Positions 37,313-49,017 of a stretch of 64,000 nucleotides of DNA are shown in pieces. A program made the translations under genes and the position numbers. The notes below the pieces were generated by a model. The model worked only from the letters and a program-made list of their open reading frames with translations, was not told the DNA's origin and searched no databases. The stretch spans positions 69,624,960 to 69,688,959 of the forward strand of contig NC_053147.1 of assembly GCF_016808335.1 (NCBI RefSeq), in the 5' to 3' direction. Numbering within the stretch: the first letter of the stretch is position 1; every line of letters begins with the position of its first letter. This stretch comes from Panicum virgatum. Taxonomy: Eukaryota > Streptophyta > Magnoliopsida > Poales > Poaceae.

Positions 37313-37566
37313 CGGGGGCCGGTGCCGGAGGTTGGTCGGATGACGGACAGGAGCTGCAGGATGGTGAGGCTGGTATAGAGATTCAAGATGGAGAGTTGTT
37401 GATTTACTCAACCATTCAGCTAGTTTTTTTTTATTTTTTACCTAGTCTTTTACCTCTTCATTTAGCTAAGATTTTTAACTAGTGTTTTGACTTTTGAAGT
37501 TGCCCTCACGGCCTCATTGCCGTGTCCCCGTTCTCACCGCTAACCAACGCCATGGGCAGAGGTAGG

Positions 37567-38539
37567 CCTGCTAATGGGTTGGGTTGAAATAAATTTTATG
37601 GGGTGGGTTTTGAAATGGAGTGTGTTTGGATGATTTAAAATGGGTTGTATTAGTTAATGGGGTGGGTCGGGGCGGGTTCTATATAAATGCGGGTTGGGGC
37701 GGGTTGGGGTGGGTTGAAATGGATATTTTTTACAAAATAGTATAACTATATATAAATGTGGATCCCACGTGAGAGCTGGACTCTGAAATTAAAACCACGT
37801 GTTTATATCAGAAAATTTTATCGAAATTGACTGAATTTTGTTGGAGATGACTCAGTACGACTGGCAGCTATTTTGTGCAAAACAGTGTGGCTAGAACTAC
37901 TTGTGGACCCCACATGAAGAGCCGGACCCTGGAATTAAAACCTCGCGTTCACACTATAAAATTTTATCGAAATTGACTGAAATTTGTTGGAGATGACTCA
38001 GTACGACTGGCAGCTACTCTGTGCAAAGCAGCGTGGCTAGAACTACACGTGGGCTCCACATCAAGAGCCGGACCCTAGAATTAAAATCTCGCGTTCACAC
38101 TATAAAATTTTATCGAAATTGACTGAAATTTGTTGGAGATGACTCAGTACGACTGGCAGCTACTCTGTGCAAAATAGCGTGGCTAGAACTATACGTGGGC
38201 TCCACATCAAGAGCCGGACCCTAGAATTAAAACCTCGCGTTCATACTATAAAATTTTATCGAAATTGACTGAAATTTTTAGAGATGAGTCAATATGACTG
38301 ACAGATACTCTGTGCAAAGTAGTGTGGCTAGACATATATGTGGTCCCCACATTAAGTGTAGAACCACTAAATTCCTCTGCATAGTAGAACCCATGGGTTT
38401 TTATGGGTTACCCGCTTATAATGGAGCGGGTTGGTTAGAGTTGAGAAATTAACTAATTGGGTTGGGTGGGGTTGGGTATCTAAATATGTTAATTTTGGGT
38501 GGGGTTGGGTATGGTGCGGGTTCCAACCCATTAGCAGGG
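37567..38539. mobile_element. TIR element with internal tandem array
   Basis: The left end CCTGCTAATGGGTTGG is repeated inverted at the right (CCAACCCATTAGCAGGG), followed inward by GGGTTGGGGTGGG-type repeats on both sides. The TSD is not clean (AGGTAGGC and GGCTAGGC are possible). A 146-bp tandem repeat fills the centre. Confidence 0.7.
37759..38341 (+). repeat. Four tandem copies of a 146-bp unit
   Basis: Units start near 37759, 37905, 38052 and 38198. Each carries AAAATTTTATCGAAATTGAC and GATGACTCAGTACGACTGGC (changed in unit 4). Units 2-4 are closer to each other than to unit 1. Confidence 0.9.
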
Positions 38540-39926
38540 CTAGGCAGAGGCGGGGCCAGGGCGTGCTCCAGCACGGACCCCTGCCCCTTTTATCCCATGT
38601 AAATATTTATAGTATTTAGCTAAACCATTAATGTTCAGTATAATTTTAATCAACCTAGCATTTGTCCACTGATTAGCCCGGACTGAAGAGTCTTTTCTAG
38701 CTCAATTCCCTCTTAAAGTCTGGCAGCAATGAAACTTTGTAGCTGAAGCTCAATTCGTGCATGCTAAATTGGTTAATTTTTTTCTTTCCTCGCTTACTTA
38801 AAATATAATGCTCCATAATATATTTTAAAAATAAGTCCATTTTGCACCTTCAACTATCACAAAATTTTATTTTCATTCTTCAGCTATAATACCAGATAAC
38901 GGAGATCATTGAACTATTTAAGCTAGAAAAATTTAGCTCCTTGAATGGTTTCAAAGATATTTCTACATTTTTCTACAAATTTTAAAAATCAACTTTACTA
39001 TAAAAAAATTTGTAAATAGTTTGTTTTAAATCAGAAAAAATTGTAACTAGTACCAACATTTTTGTAAAAGTGTTATCTATCTATTGGTGTTCTACTTATC
39101 AATATTTTTGATCCAACTATTTATCTTTTTAGTGGTTTTTATTTATATCTGCATCTCTTATTTTTTGAATAAAGAAGATCATAATAGAGCAGCAACGGAT
39201 AGGTGTAGAAAATTTTTTGTACTAGGTTCATATTCTACAATTTTCAAAAAATTAATTTTTATTTTTTAGATCAAACCAAATTTTAAAAGAAGGAATTTAG
39301 AAAATAAAAATATATGTTTGAAACCATCTAAGGGATCAAATTTATCTGATTTGAAACCATCTAAGATCTTGTTATCTGATTTCGTAGTTAAGGCTAGTTC
39401 AAGGATGAAAGTTTGACTCTTTCTTGTATTTAGCATTTATCTATTTTTTCCTAAATGTCCTAGAGTCATTGCTCCTCTTTACAATTTTATGAAGTGGCCG
39501 AGGGTTCGGCGTGATCGCCTTGGGTTGGGGGGGGGGGGGGGGGGGCGCCCGTAGACATGATGGATCCCATCCTTACTTTATTGATGAGGACTAGGGACGC
39601 AAGTTATATATATTTTGAATCATTAAGCAAATTAAAAAAGTTGTAAAATAAGCTAGAATAACATTCTGCATAAATAGTAATTTGAGAGAGAAAATGAACT
39701 AAAATAGCAATGCTATTATAATTAATTAGCTGACTAAAAAATACTATCAGGTATCCACTATCATCTTATCGAGGACAAACCACTGATTTCCAGTCATATG
39801 TCGATCTGGCAATGCAAATAAGTAAATTCAGCAACAAAACAAAACAGCTACTCCTTGCATTTCCAATTATAGATTGTTTTAGTTTTGTTAGATATGTAGA
39901 TTTTGCAATACATCTATATATATAGA
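38540..39926. other. Gene-free AT-rich stretch with element remnants
   Basis: It starts with GGCGGGGCCAGGG..CTCCAGCACG, which resembles the end of another hAT-like element. A weak fold-back (CTTCAACTATC..., ...AGTTCAAGGATG) spans about 38830-39420. A 19-G run lies at 39527-39545. There is no gene. Confidence 0.4.
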
Positions 39927-39934
39927 TAGGTATA

Positions 39935-39936
<2 letters not shown>

Positions 39937-40008
<72 letters not shown>
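39937..40008. repeat. (TA)n microsatellite
   Basis: An uninterrupted alternating TA run of about 72 bases. Confidence 0.95.
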
Positions 40009-40009
<1 letters not shown>

Positions 40010-40010
<1 letters not shown>

Positions 40011-40545
40011 TCATTCTCTGTAGCCCGTCACAGAACAACTAATTCTGTGGTCGGATCAAATCGAGCGCACCAACCATAGCCCGCTGGCTCGCTCGCACCA
40101 AGTCCCACCTCGGCTCGTCAGCCAAACCACACGAGATTTCTATTGGGTTGGCTCCGAGCGACACGTCGACGCCCGAAATTACGCCCGTTTCTCCGTTGAC
40201 CATCACAAATCCAAAGCCCAAATTCCATCCCGCCGGCGACGATCCTGTCCTGGCCACATTCGCAGCTTCAAATCCACACCCATCCTCATCCCATGGCTAT
40301 CCGAGCACCGTCGGACAGCGGTGCGCTGCTGCTTTGTCAGGCGGCCGTCGCTCTCTTCCCTCCGCCCTCGCAAAGCCGGCGGCCGCCCAGCGACAGCCTG
40401 ACGACGTCCCGGCCCCTTCATATGCGATGGTAGAACCTCCTCAAGTGGCGACCTGACGCTATCACCAGCAGGCCAAGGCAAGGACCCGACTAGATCTGCG
40501 CACGGGAGACCAGGTCGTGCTGTCCCGGCTTTCAAGCGGTTCTAG
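40010..40545. other. GC-rich stretch without a supported gene
   Basis: Short open frames exist on both strands (for example about 100 codons at 40148-40456), rich in Pro, Ser and Ala, with no recognisable motif. Confidence 0.4.
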
Positions 40546-42410
40546 TAAGGCTAATCTATCTCATTTTGTTTATTTCATCCGATTTCTGATGTGCAGTAGG
40601 GAAGGGAATGAAGCTGAAGACTAAGGTCATATTAGGGGTCTGATTTCATCGTCCCTTTTGATTGGGAGCCGATTTCCATTGGTCTGATTACCCTCAAGCA
40701 ATTGGCTGTTCTTGCTTTGGTATAGCCAGATCATGAGTTTCGATTTTACTCCTGATTGCATAGCTTCGATTTTACTCTGATATCTAGTTTTTTTAAGAAA
40801 CATAACATGCTACTATTTCGAGAACTGTTAAATAAGATATGCATGAACAAAGTGTCCAATAGATTTTTGCTGGCTGCAGATGTTGTATCTAATCCCGAAT
40901 AGATGCAAATGTCTGCTGGTTACAGTTCTACGGATCATTTTACAAATAGGATGTCGTGGTGACATGATATCCTTTCATTTGATTTTTCAATGGTATTGTA
41001 TTTACGATCACTCATATAGCAAATGTGTGGCACGGTGTTTCCTGATGAGTGTAGATATTAACTCCCCCTGTTGTGTATGTGTATCGAAGACACTAGGATA
41101 TGGTAATCGGATTTCCACTGATTTCTTGGTTAGGAAATAAATATGGCATACATGGTTCATGGTTTCAGTACATGGTTCAGATATGCAGTATGGTTTTCCA
41201 GTAAATGAATTTGTTACTGACTATATCAAATTACCTAACAATAGACCTGAGTCTGAATGGAACCAGTGTAAAAGGCATGGCTCGTACATAGTCATTCCAG
41301 TCTATCTATTCATGGACCTGTCTACTCATTGGAAAAGGATTCGGTTCCATTCTCTTATTGGCTGCAAAGCTTGTTCATTCTAATGTGTTCATTGTCAAGT
41401 GCAAAGCTAGTTCATTCCTTATAATTTTATCTCATTACACTTCAGGGAAAGGTACATTTTAGGTCAGCTGTCTTTGCATGCTTTTACAAGCTGTTGTAGC
41501 CACAGCTTGCATAGCGTCCATGCTTTCATATATTTTTGTTTGGTTCCTTACATGCAGGTTTACTTCTTTATGCATCAGGCTGCACTGATTTTGGGTACCA
41601 AATATCTTTTTGAATGCTTCATCACTGTTATATGTAATATAGTAAATTGGCTATCTTCGTAGTACAATTCTCGTAATTTACCAGACCTTCGTTGACACTG
41701 CACAGTGGTAAATTAACCATATAATTTACTACTTTTTGGTTTCATATATTTTTGTTTGTTTCCTTGTAGGTACATGCAGGTTTACTACTTTATGCATCAG
41801 GCTGCACAGATTTTGGGTACCAAATATCTTTTTGAATGCTTCATCACTGTTATAGTAAATTGACTGTCTGCATAGTACACAATTCTTGTAATTTACCAGA
41901 CCTTCGTTGATCCTGCACAGTAGTAAATTAACCATATAATTTACTACTTTTTTTAGTGTTGATTTCACTAGGTTTTACAGTTGTGATTGATCTGGATTTA
42001 TCTGGATTTGGGTTCTTAGTAGAATGAAGCTAAAATTTTAATTAGGTGGGTTCATGTGTGGGTTCACGTGTTAGAATTTTCTTTCTCGTAAATCATAGTT
42101 AGAAATTAAGGACAATCATTGTTGTGTTACAGTAATTTTGACAAACAAATTATGTGGTGCATTTGTGCCGTTGAGCTTATTTCCTTCTGTTATACTTTTG
42201 AGTTCATAATTAGTATAGTCGCGGTACTAAAAACCAATACTCACATCATTATGGCCGCCAACTTATTTTGGCCTTTCTTTCGCTGAACACTGTTTACAAT
42301 ACCTTAATCTATCCCATTCTGTTTATTTCATCCGATTTGTTTGCATAGTAGGAAGCTGAAGACAGATTAGTGGCGAACACTGGAATAGTTCTTGGGTGCT
42401 GATTTCATTT
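40546..42410 (+). repeat. Duplicated non-coding region (two duplication scales)
   Basis: A tandem duplication of about 215 bases is visible: 41524-41739 and 41740-41954 share TTTACTACTTTATGCATCAG-like sequence and end ACCATATAATTTACTAC. In addition 40546-40660 and 42297-42410 share ATCTATC.CATT.TGTTTATTTCATCCGATTT and a GAAGCTGAAGAC motif. No coding signal, so possibly a decayed gene or lncRNA locus. Confidence 0.6.
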
Positions 42411-42839
42411 TTATGACCTGAATAATTAGTATATTATTTAAGATTAACCTTATTTTTTGTGATATTAGGCAATCATACCTGGGAAAATACCAAGCACCTA
42501 TCATACTATCAGTGCACCTACATTTGGGTGCAGCAAAACAGGCATGACCCATTAGTTTGATCTTGATCAGTTTGATCACTGGTAAGGCACCTACTACGAC
42601 GCCCTGGCTAAGCCTGCTGTCGACAAGATGACTTCCGTGCCAATCCTTCTTCTGGTCTGATTCTGTTGGGGGCTAAGTGAGCAAAGCAACTCACGGTGTT
42701 TGGCACAACTTTCAGTTCTGTGATATGCATGTATCCAGATTGTATTTGTCGGAACAACGCCAGATAGATGTGAATGAACAGCAATTCATATTGCTTCATG
42801 TTCAGTGTCCTCTTCTTATGATGGCACTGTAGTTTCACA
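42411..42839. other. Gene-free stretch
   Basis: No gene, TIR or strong repeat is recognised. Confidence 0.45.
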
Positions 42840-42854
42840 ATGTGTATGGACATG

Positions 42855-43221
42855 TTTTTTTTTTTGAACGAACGGCCACAGACTGCACCATTTCTATTAA
42901 TATAGAAGAAGGTTACAAGTAAAAGATCCCGGCGGCCATTTACAGGAGAAAAAAAAACAAAGCATGAACGAGAAAACAAGAAAGCAATAAGTACACAAAA
43001 TTGCACGAGAACCTAAGCACCCTCCAGCAATGCAGAGAGATGCTTAGCTCCCGCAAAACTCCAAGTTCTGGCCTCTTCCTTGATCTTGAGCAGCATGATA
43101 TGTACATGCCGCTCCGCACGCTTGAAGGTTCTTGCGTTGCGCTCAAGCCATAAGTCCCAATTCACAAGGAGAAGGAGCGAGCGAAATCCGCGGCCCGGAA
43201 CCCCCTCCAAGGTTCCCATGC
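42855..43221 (-). mobile_element. 5'-truncated LINE 3' end, minus strand
   Basis: A 15-bp target duplication ATGTGTATGGACATG (42840-42854) and ATGTGTATGGGCATG (43222-43236) has one mismatch. It starts with an 11-T run (poly-A on the minus strand). The minus strand encodes LLLLVNWDLWLERNARTF, the C-terminal end typical of plant LINE reverse transcriptases, then about 150 bases of 3' UTR. Confidence 0.9.
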
Positions 43222-43236
43222 ATGTGTATGGGCATG

Positions 43237-43970
43237 TTATATTGCAAATACTCAATCTGGCACTGTGATTCTATTTTCTTTGTTATTGTGGTAACTCAAT
43301 GAAGACACTGGTATTTTCTCTCCTCGAATGACTTGACTAATTATGGGAACTCGCCAACAAAATTTCCATCCCATGGCATTCGATGAATTGTCGTAACAAT
43401 TTCACATGGTGTACATTAGTATAATGTTTAGACAAGTCTGGGCCCAAGCGGGCTCTCCTTAAATTTTCACCATAACCGGAAGTCTCGTTTTACTATACTT
43501 CTCTAATTCTCGTAACTAGTAAACCTGCATGCACGTGTATATTAGCTTGCATGCATAGCGCGGAGAGATTACAGTGGAACTTTACTAGTCAACTGAATTA
43601 AATTACCATGGCTATCGGTGCTTTGCAGCGGCGCGCCGGCTCGGCTCCATCCCAGTCCGCCAGACTCGCGTCGCGTCTCGGAGCTGCATCCGCACGGGTT
43701 ACTGTTTTACGGTCGGTGTGGGGCTGCAGATCGACGGAGATTATGGGTGGCTACACAATAATTTATTCTGTGCTTGTACGAACAAAGATAGAGACGATGA
43801 CGCAATTACAAGCCAAGTAGCAATACGTCGCCAGCAGCATATATAAACATAGTAGAGTACATACACGCCGATAACGTTGCTAGCGTTATTGGAGTAATTA
43901 TTAACCACGTACTACGATATCATGCATCATCTATATTTATAGGGATAGCGATGCAGAGATGCATGGGTCA
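43237..43970. other. Spacer downstream of the glycine-rich gene
   Basis: No supported gene; it includes the presumed 3' UTR of the minus-strand glycine-rich protein gene. Confidence 0.5.
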
Positions 43971-44468
43971 TCACGGGTGAAGGCAGCCACCTCCTCCGCC
44001 GCTGCCGCCACCGAGCCCGCCGCCGCCGCCACCACCACCGAGCCCTCCTAGACCGCTGCCACCTCCACCAAGCGGCCCAAGGCCTCCGAGTCCGCCGCCG
44101 CCGACACCTCCGAGTCCCCCGGGCCCGACGCCTCCGAGTCCACCAACGCCTCCGAGCGCGCCGCCGATGCCACCGACCGCTCCGCCCATGCCGCCGACGC
44201 CGCCGGCGCCAGCGAAGCCTCCGACGCCAGCGCCGTACCCTCCTCCCAGGCCGCTGCCCAGGAAGGTCTTCTGGTCGTTGACGGCAGCAGCGCTGTTGCT
44301 CTGGCCGACGTTATCACTGGCCTCCATGGTGGCCGTCTTAGTTGCCGGCGCCCTGCTAATACTAGGCACGTCTCTGGCGGCCTGAGCCAGAGGGGCGCGG
44401 AGCATCATCAGGAGCAGGCAGCTGCACGCCATTGCGACCGCCGCCGCACCACCGGGAGTAGTGGCCAT
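43971..44468 (-). CDS. Secreted glycine-rich protein (cell-wall GRP-like)
   Basis: A single exon encodes 165 residues. Residues 1-31 form a signal peptide (VAMACSCLLLMMLRAPLAQA) with a likely cleavage after AQA. Residues 32-70 are a hydrophilic linker, and residues 71-160 are about 65% Gly in GGL/GGV/GGA repeats, ending GGGGGCLHP. Such proteins are secreted and linked to the cell wall, mostly structural or stress-related. The lone terminal Cys is unusual for a simple structural GRP. A TATA box lies 140 bases upstream. The Gly repeats make the exact reading sensitive to indels, but the frame is open throughout. Confidence 0.85.
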   Translation of the reverse strand: MATTPGGAAAVAMACSCLLLMMLRAPLAQAARDVPSISRAPATKTATMEASDNVGQSNSAAAVNDQKTFLGSGLGGGYGAGVGGFAGAGGVGGMGGAVGGIGGALGGVGGLGGVGPGGLGGVGGGGLGGLGPLGGGGSGLGGLGGGGGGGGLGGGSGGGGGCLHP

Positions 44469-44607
44469 CTCGATCGATCGATTGGTGTACAGAGTACAGA
44501 CTACAGTTAGCTAGCTAGCTAGGTGGAGATCGGTTGGTGTCTCTCCCCTCCCCTCCCCTGGCTTGGCCCTGCAAGCAAGTGCAAGAGCTCGCTAGCAATG
44601 GAGGTTG

Positions 44608-44615
44608 TTTATATA
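44608..44615 (-). promoter_or_regulatory. TATA box of the glycine-rich protein gene
   Basis: TATATAAA on the minus strand, 140 bases before the ATG. The 5' UTR would be about 110 bases and CT-rich (GGGGAGGGGAGGGG on the complementary reading). Confidence 0.75.
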
Positions 44616-44761
44616 GAGCACCGGCCGTGGTGGCACGAGGAGAGCAGGCAGGCAGTAATGGGCGGCGGATCAGAGGGTGGAATCGGCGGCCAAGTACAGG
44701 TGAGAGGTGAGTGAGACCAGTAAATGCAGCATAGCCACCAGAGGTTAGAGGAGCTGCTTAA

Positions 44762-46520
44762 TGTAGGAAAGTAGGATGCGTATAATATGGTCGATGTATT
44801 GTATTGAGCCCCTAGGGCGGTATATATAGAGTACATAGCTTGAAGGGCAAGTAGCCTCTCCTAGAGATAAGAAAGGTTATCCCGGGATTACAATCAATTC
44901 TAAACTAACCATATCCGAAGTTGTCTAATATACTCTGACATCTCCCCGCAGTCGAAGCGGTAGCAACACGAACGGTCAGACTAGAGAACAATGGAGACGT
45001 ATCCCCCCTGCAGTCGGAATGCCGGTACGAAAGCTTTAACTGGAGACTCATTCAGATGATAGCCCTTTAGTGCCGTTGTAGCCGAAGTCGAGGTGGACGT
45101 GGTCGAAGCCGTGGAGGGGGCGTGGATCGAAGCGTCATCGAGGTGCTTGAGTTCACAAACTCAGCAGCTTCTTGCCGAAGACAGCAGCAGGACGGTGCGG
45201 CGGATGACGATGGTAGACGGCGCGGTTTGCGACTTAGGTCACGCTCAGGACAGGGGTGGCGACGGCGCAGATTGCAGCAAGTGTCGCGCTCAGATCAGGG
45301 GTGGCGACTACGTCTTCCTTCAGGAACATCGGCGGCGATATCCGCGCGAGAACGGCTTGAGGCGCGGAGGCGGATCGAGCACCTGCTTGACGAAGACCGA
45401 CGGCGAGTGGCGCCACCGCCTGAAAAGGCGACGACACCTATAGGGTGGCTTGATCACGAACGTCTTCGCTGCAGCCTGGAAGGGCACAGCAACAACCTCG
45501 TCCTTCGGGGGTGTCGACGATAAAGCGGCGACGAACGGCAGGGCGACGCAAACCCGATAATAAAATCGGGAAAAACTTAAAAAATCACAACAGCAGGGGG
45601 CCCGCGGGTACAATCTCGGGTGCACGTAGCAGTTGCCCGCCAACCACCTTACCTCTTCCCGTCGGTCAAAACAGAGAGAGACAGGGGAAAAGGGAGGAGG
45701 GCGAAAGCACATCGGGGATGGAATGCGCCCAAGCAGCGCTCCTCTCCGGCGCGCGCGACGAGCAGAGAGGAGAGCCGGTGGGGAGGGGTGGCAATCCGAC
45801 GGCGCGGCGGCCCGCCACAGAAGGTGGAGAGATGACGCGGCGGAGCAGGACCAGGTGGGGCGCCGCAGCCCGACGACAGCAGACAGCGAGGTCGGGCCGC
45901 CACCCCAGCGGGTACAGCGGCGGCCGCAGGCGACGCAGCTAGACCGGCGAGGGAGGGGCGGCGTGCGGCCACCGGACGTGCCCTAGTGGTGCAGCAACAT
46001 GGCGCCCCCCGATCTCCTCTGCAGTCGCGGGTTCGCGCGCAAGGGCAGCGAAACTGCGCTCTGGGCAGCGGTGGTGACGGCGTTGTATGAGTAGATGGGG
46101 TCACATTGCCAGATGCGCTGGCAGGGACGACGAGAACGGCGGTGCTTGCGGCGGATCCTGGCGATGACCGGCGAGGTGAGTCCCTTTGCTGCTGGTTGAC
46201 GACGGCGGCGGCGCGGATCAGAGAGATCCGCGGCGCATCCTAGGAGGGCACTGCCCTCGGCGGAGATCGATCTCCCTGGGGGCGGCGCGGGTTGCAGCGG
46301 AAGCGGCGGCGGCTAGGTCAGGATCTAAAACCTAGGCGTTTGATGCCATGTAGAAAAGTAGAATACATATAATGTGGTCGATATATTGCATTGAGCCCCT
46401 AGAGCGGTATATATAGAGTACATGATTTGAAGGGCAAGTAGCCTCTCCTAGAGATAAGGAAGCGAGATTACAATCAATTCTAAACTAACCATATCCGGAG
46501 TTATCTAATATACTCTAACA
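44762..46520 (-). mobile_element. Short non-autonomous LTR retrotransposon (1759 bp)
   Basis: Direct repeats 44762-44940 (179 bp) and 46349-46520 (172 bp), both TG..CA, are the LTRs. On the minus strand the 5' LTR is 46520-46349, and TGGCATCAAACGCC (46348 downward) follows it immediately; this is a variant tRNA-Met type PBS. A purine run CTGCGGGGAGA precedes the other LTR. The 1.4-kb interior is GC-rich and encodes no gag or pol, so the element depends on others. The 5-bp flanks (CTTAA, CTAAC) do not match. Confidence 0.82.
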
Positions 46521-47024
46521 CTAACTACTGGTAGCCAGCTAGCTAGCTGTATATGTTGCCACACTCCACACTACAGTAGCTGCTGCTGTATTGCATGGAG
46601 AGGAGAAGAAGATCGAAGACGGTAGCTGGAGCCTGGAGATAGATCGGACCGACAGCTTCCGTGCGGCTAGACGAGCAACCAATGCTTCATTCACGCATCT
46701 ATCGTGACATGACGCGTCTGCATGCATTGCAGTCTGCACCACGGGTGGATCGGATCGGATCGGATCGCTTACTGTACTCGGAGGTGTTGCAAGTTGAGCG
46801 GTGGCTAGCTCTAGCTAGTAAATTACCGACCGACCAAGAACGAAGGCTCTGGTGCTCTGCTGCTCTGCTGCTCTGCTGCAAGCCTTCAGAACTCGGAGGT
46901 GGGGCAAGTTGAGCGGTGTGCATTGGCCTTGGCTAGCTCTACATGATTTGTGGTGCTCGTCAACTGACGCACAAACGGCGGCCGGCTGCTGTTTGATCCC
47001 AGAGATCCAAACACAGCTTGATAC
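46521..47024. other. Gene-free stretch
   Basis: Mixed-composition DNA with no supported gene; a (CTCTGCTG)n-like short repeat lies near 46855. Confidence 0.45.
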
Positions 47025-47026
47025 TA

Positions 47027-47282
47027 CTCCCTGCCAAAAAATGCAAATCTCGCAAGTTAAATAATTTTAAATTTAATTAAAATTTATATAAAAATACTAA
47101 TATTTATATTTTCAAATTGATTTAATAAAAACAAATTACATAATAAATCTAATAGTACTTATTTTATAGTATAATTTTCTATATATGTGTAAAAAATATA
47201 ATTTTACAAATTTAGTTAAATTTAAAATTATTAGACTCCAAGTAAAATGAGAGTTGTATTATTTTTGGAATAGAAGGAGCAG
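47027..47282. mobile_element. Stowaway-like MITE
   Basis: TA (47025-47026 and 47283-47284) flanks CTCCCTGCC...GAAGGAGCAG. The ends are diverged inverted repeats and the core is very AT-rich. Confidence 0.65.
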
Positions 47283-47284
47283 TA

Positions 47285-48244
47285 CAATAGTATCCTAACT
47301 TCTCTTGATTCATTCTACGTACAATAGTACTCTGGTACTAGGCAAATGGACTGTATCCCCCACAGTGTACCCAAACCCTGCAGCAACCAGAAAGCTATCA
47401 GTAATAATGCTAACTAGGCGCGTTGCTGGGGGATTTTTTAAATAAAATTTTAACGTGAAATTTGAAAGTACAAAAATTAAGATGATTGCATGGCAACATT
47501 CACAAAAAAATCGATGGAAAACATAAATAGATAGCCCTAGTGGATGTTGATGTGACATTTGATATAATGGGTTCCTATATGATACAGATAACTTGCATGT
47601 TAAGAGAAATAGAGTTAATGACTTTAGTGGGTGTCATCTATATATGCTATATAGATGATATGAATTTTACTTGCATGTTATTTTTTATCAAGATCTGGTA
47701 GAAATCGATAAACTAACAGAGGTAACATCAATAGAATATTTGATCACATTATAAAAGAATAGATGCTCAAAGAAATAGAGTATGCATATGAGTCTTTACG
47801 TTAATAGATTGAAAGCATTGCAAAAAATAGAGTATGTATATGACTTTACATTAATAGATTAAAGATTAAAAGTATTGCACATAGTAGAGGTCATATGGAC
47901 ATTTTCTTGTTTATTGAATCTCGTAAAAATCGATAATCTAAAAGAAGAAACACCAATACAATATTGATCACATTATAGAAGAATAGGTGATGAAAAAATA
48001 ACGTATGTATATGATTTTACTTTAGTTAATTAAAGATTAAAAGTATTGCATATTGTAGAGATGACAACATGAACATTTTTTGTAATTAATAAGGTAGTTG
48101 AAAGTTAGTGGGACACTTAGTGGAGAATGAGGTGGACATCTTGCATGGAGAGAGAAATATTTAGCGGGTGCTATCTATATAGGATATATAGATACGTAGT
48201 ACTACTGAAATCAGTCAAAGTAATAGTGACATCAGTTTTGTTTA
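47285..48244. repeat. AT-rich stretch with two diverged direct repeats
   Basis: 47695-47930 and 47931-48100 share AATCGATAA.CTAA, ATCACATTATA.AAGAATAG and ATTAAAAGTATTGCA in the same order, suggesting an old tandem duplication of about 240 bases. There is no coding. Confidence 0.5.
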
Positions 48245-48593
48245 TTGACCTTGTTTGGTTCCCTTCCACTATTCCTTAGCACACGCAAGCCGAGAAAAGA
48301 ATTTCGCATGTATGGAGTACTAAATGAAGTTTATCTGTAAAACCTCTTTATGGATGTGTGTAACTTTTCGCGATGAATTTAATGACAGTAATTAATTGAT
48401 GATTGACTACAGTGATGCTATAGTAACCATCTTCTAATCACGCAGTCAAAGGCCTCATTAGATTCTTCAGGGTTCCTAGTGCAGGGGTTCTGAAGTTGGT
48501 TTTGTAAACTGACTTTGTTTGACACCGTAATTAACGGTCAAAGTTAGCTATAGTTTCTAGCGCTACCTAGCGCCAGGGAACCAAACAAGGCCA
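48245..48593. mobile_element. MITE, CCTTGTTTGGTTCCC type (Tourist/PIF-like)
   Basis: The ends GACCTTGTTTGGTTCCC and GGGAACCAAACAAGGCC are inverted repeats, and TTA occurs at both flanks (48242-48244, 48594-48596). Confidence 0.7.
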
Positions 48594-49017
48594 TTACTTG
48601 CTTAAGAATGTAGCAAGTGGTACAACGTACGGTGCTGGCGCGCTCGGGTGGAGACCGGCTAGTATGGTCGAGTCTGAGTTGTGCGGAGTGTTGTTGTGCG
48701 GCTTGTGATGATATATCAATCCGATCTGCTAGAGTTGTTATGGATCGTGTCGATGTTCCAATCCGATCAATAGTTGAGTTGAGTATGTGTTGATATCCTA
48801 ATTCAACTTGCTTGTATTGTTTTTCCTTTCTTTTGTTGTACTGATTAGTTTAGGTTTTATCTCCTTTTTAATATAGTCGGCGGCTCGCCTGGTTGGTTCG
48901 TTTAAAAAGAGTTAAATACATCAGTGGCCCTCGAACTTGTCATGAGGTGTCACTTAGGTCCGCAAACTCGCAAAATCGAAATCTGGCACCCTGAACTTGT
49001 TAAGTTGTGCCACTTAG

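Noticed and set aside
39766..40038. Minus-strand 90-codon frame
   Set aside because: Mostly Tyr-Ile repeats from the (TA)n microsatellite.
40148..40535. Possible small Pro-rich gene
   Set aside because: Open on both strands with no family motif, splice context or promoter.
45093..45986. Overlapping GC-rich ORFs in the non-autonomous LTR element
   Set aside because: Arg/Ala-rich in all frames, with no gag or pol motif; not called as genes.
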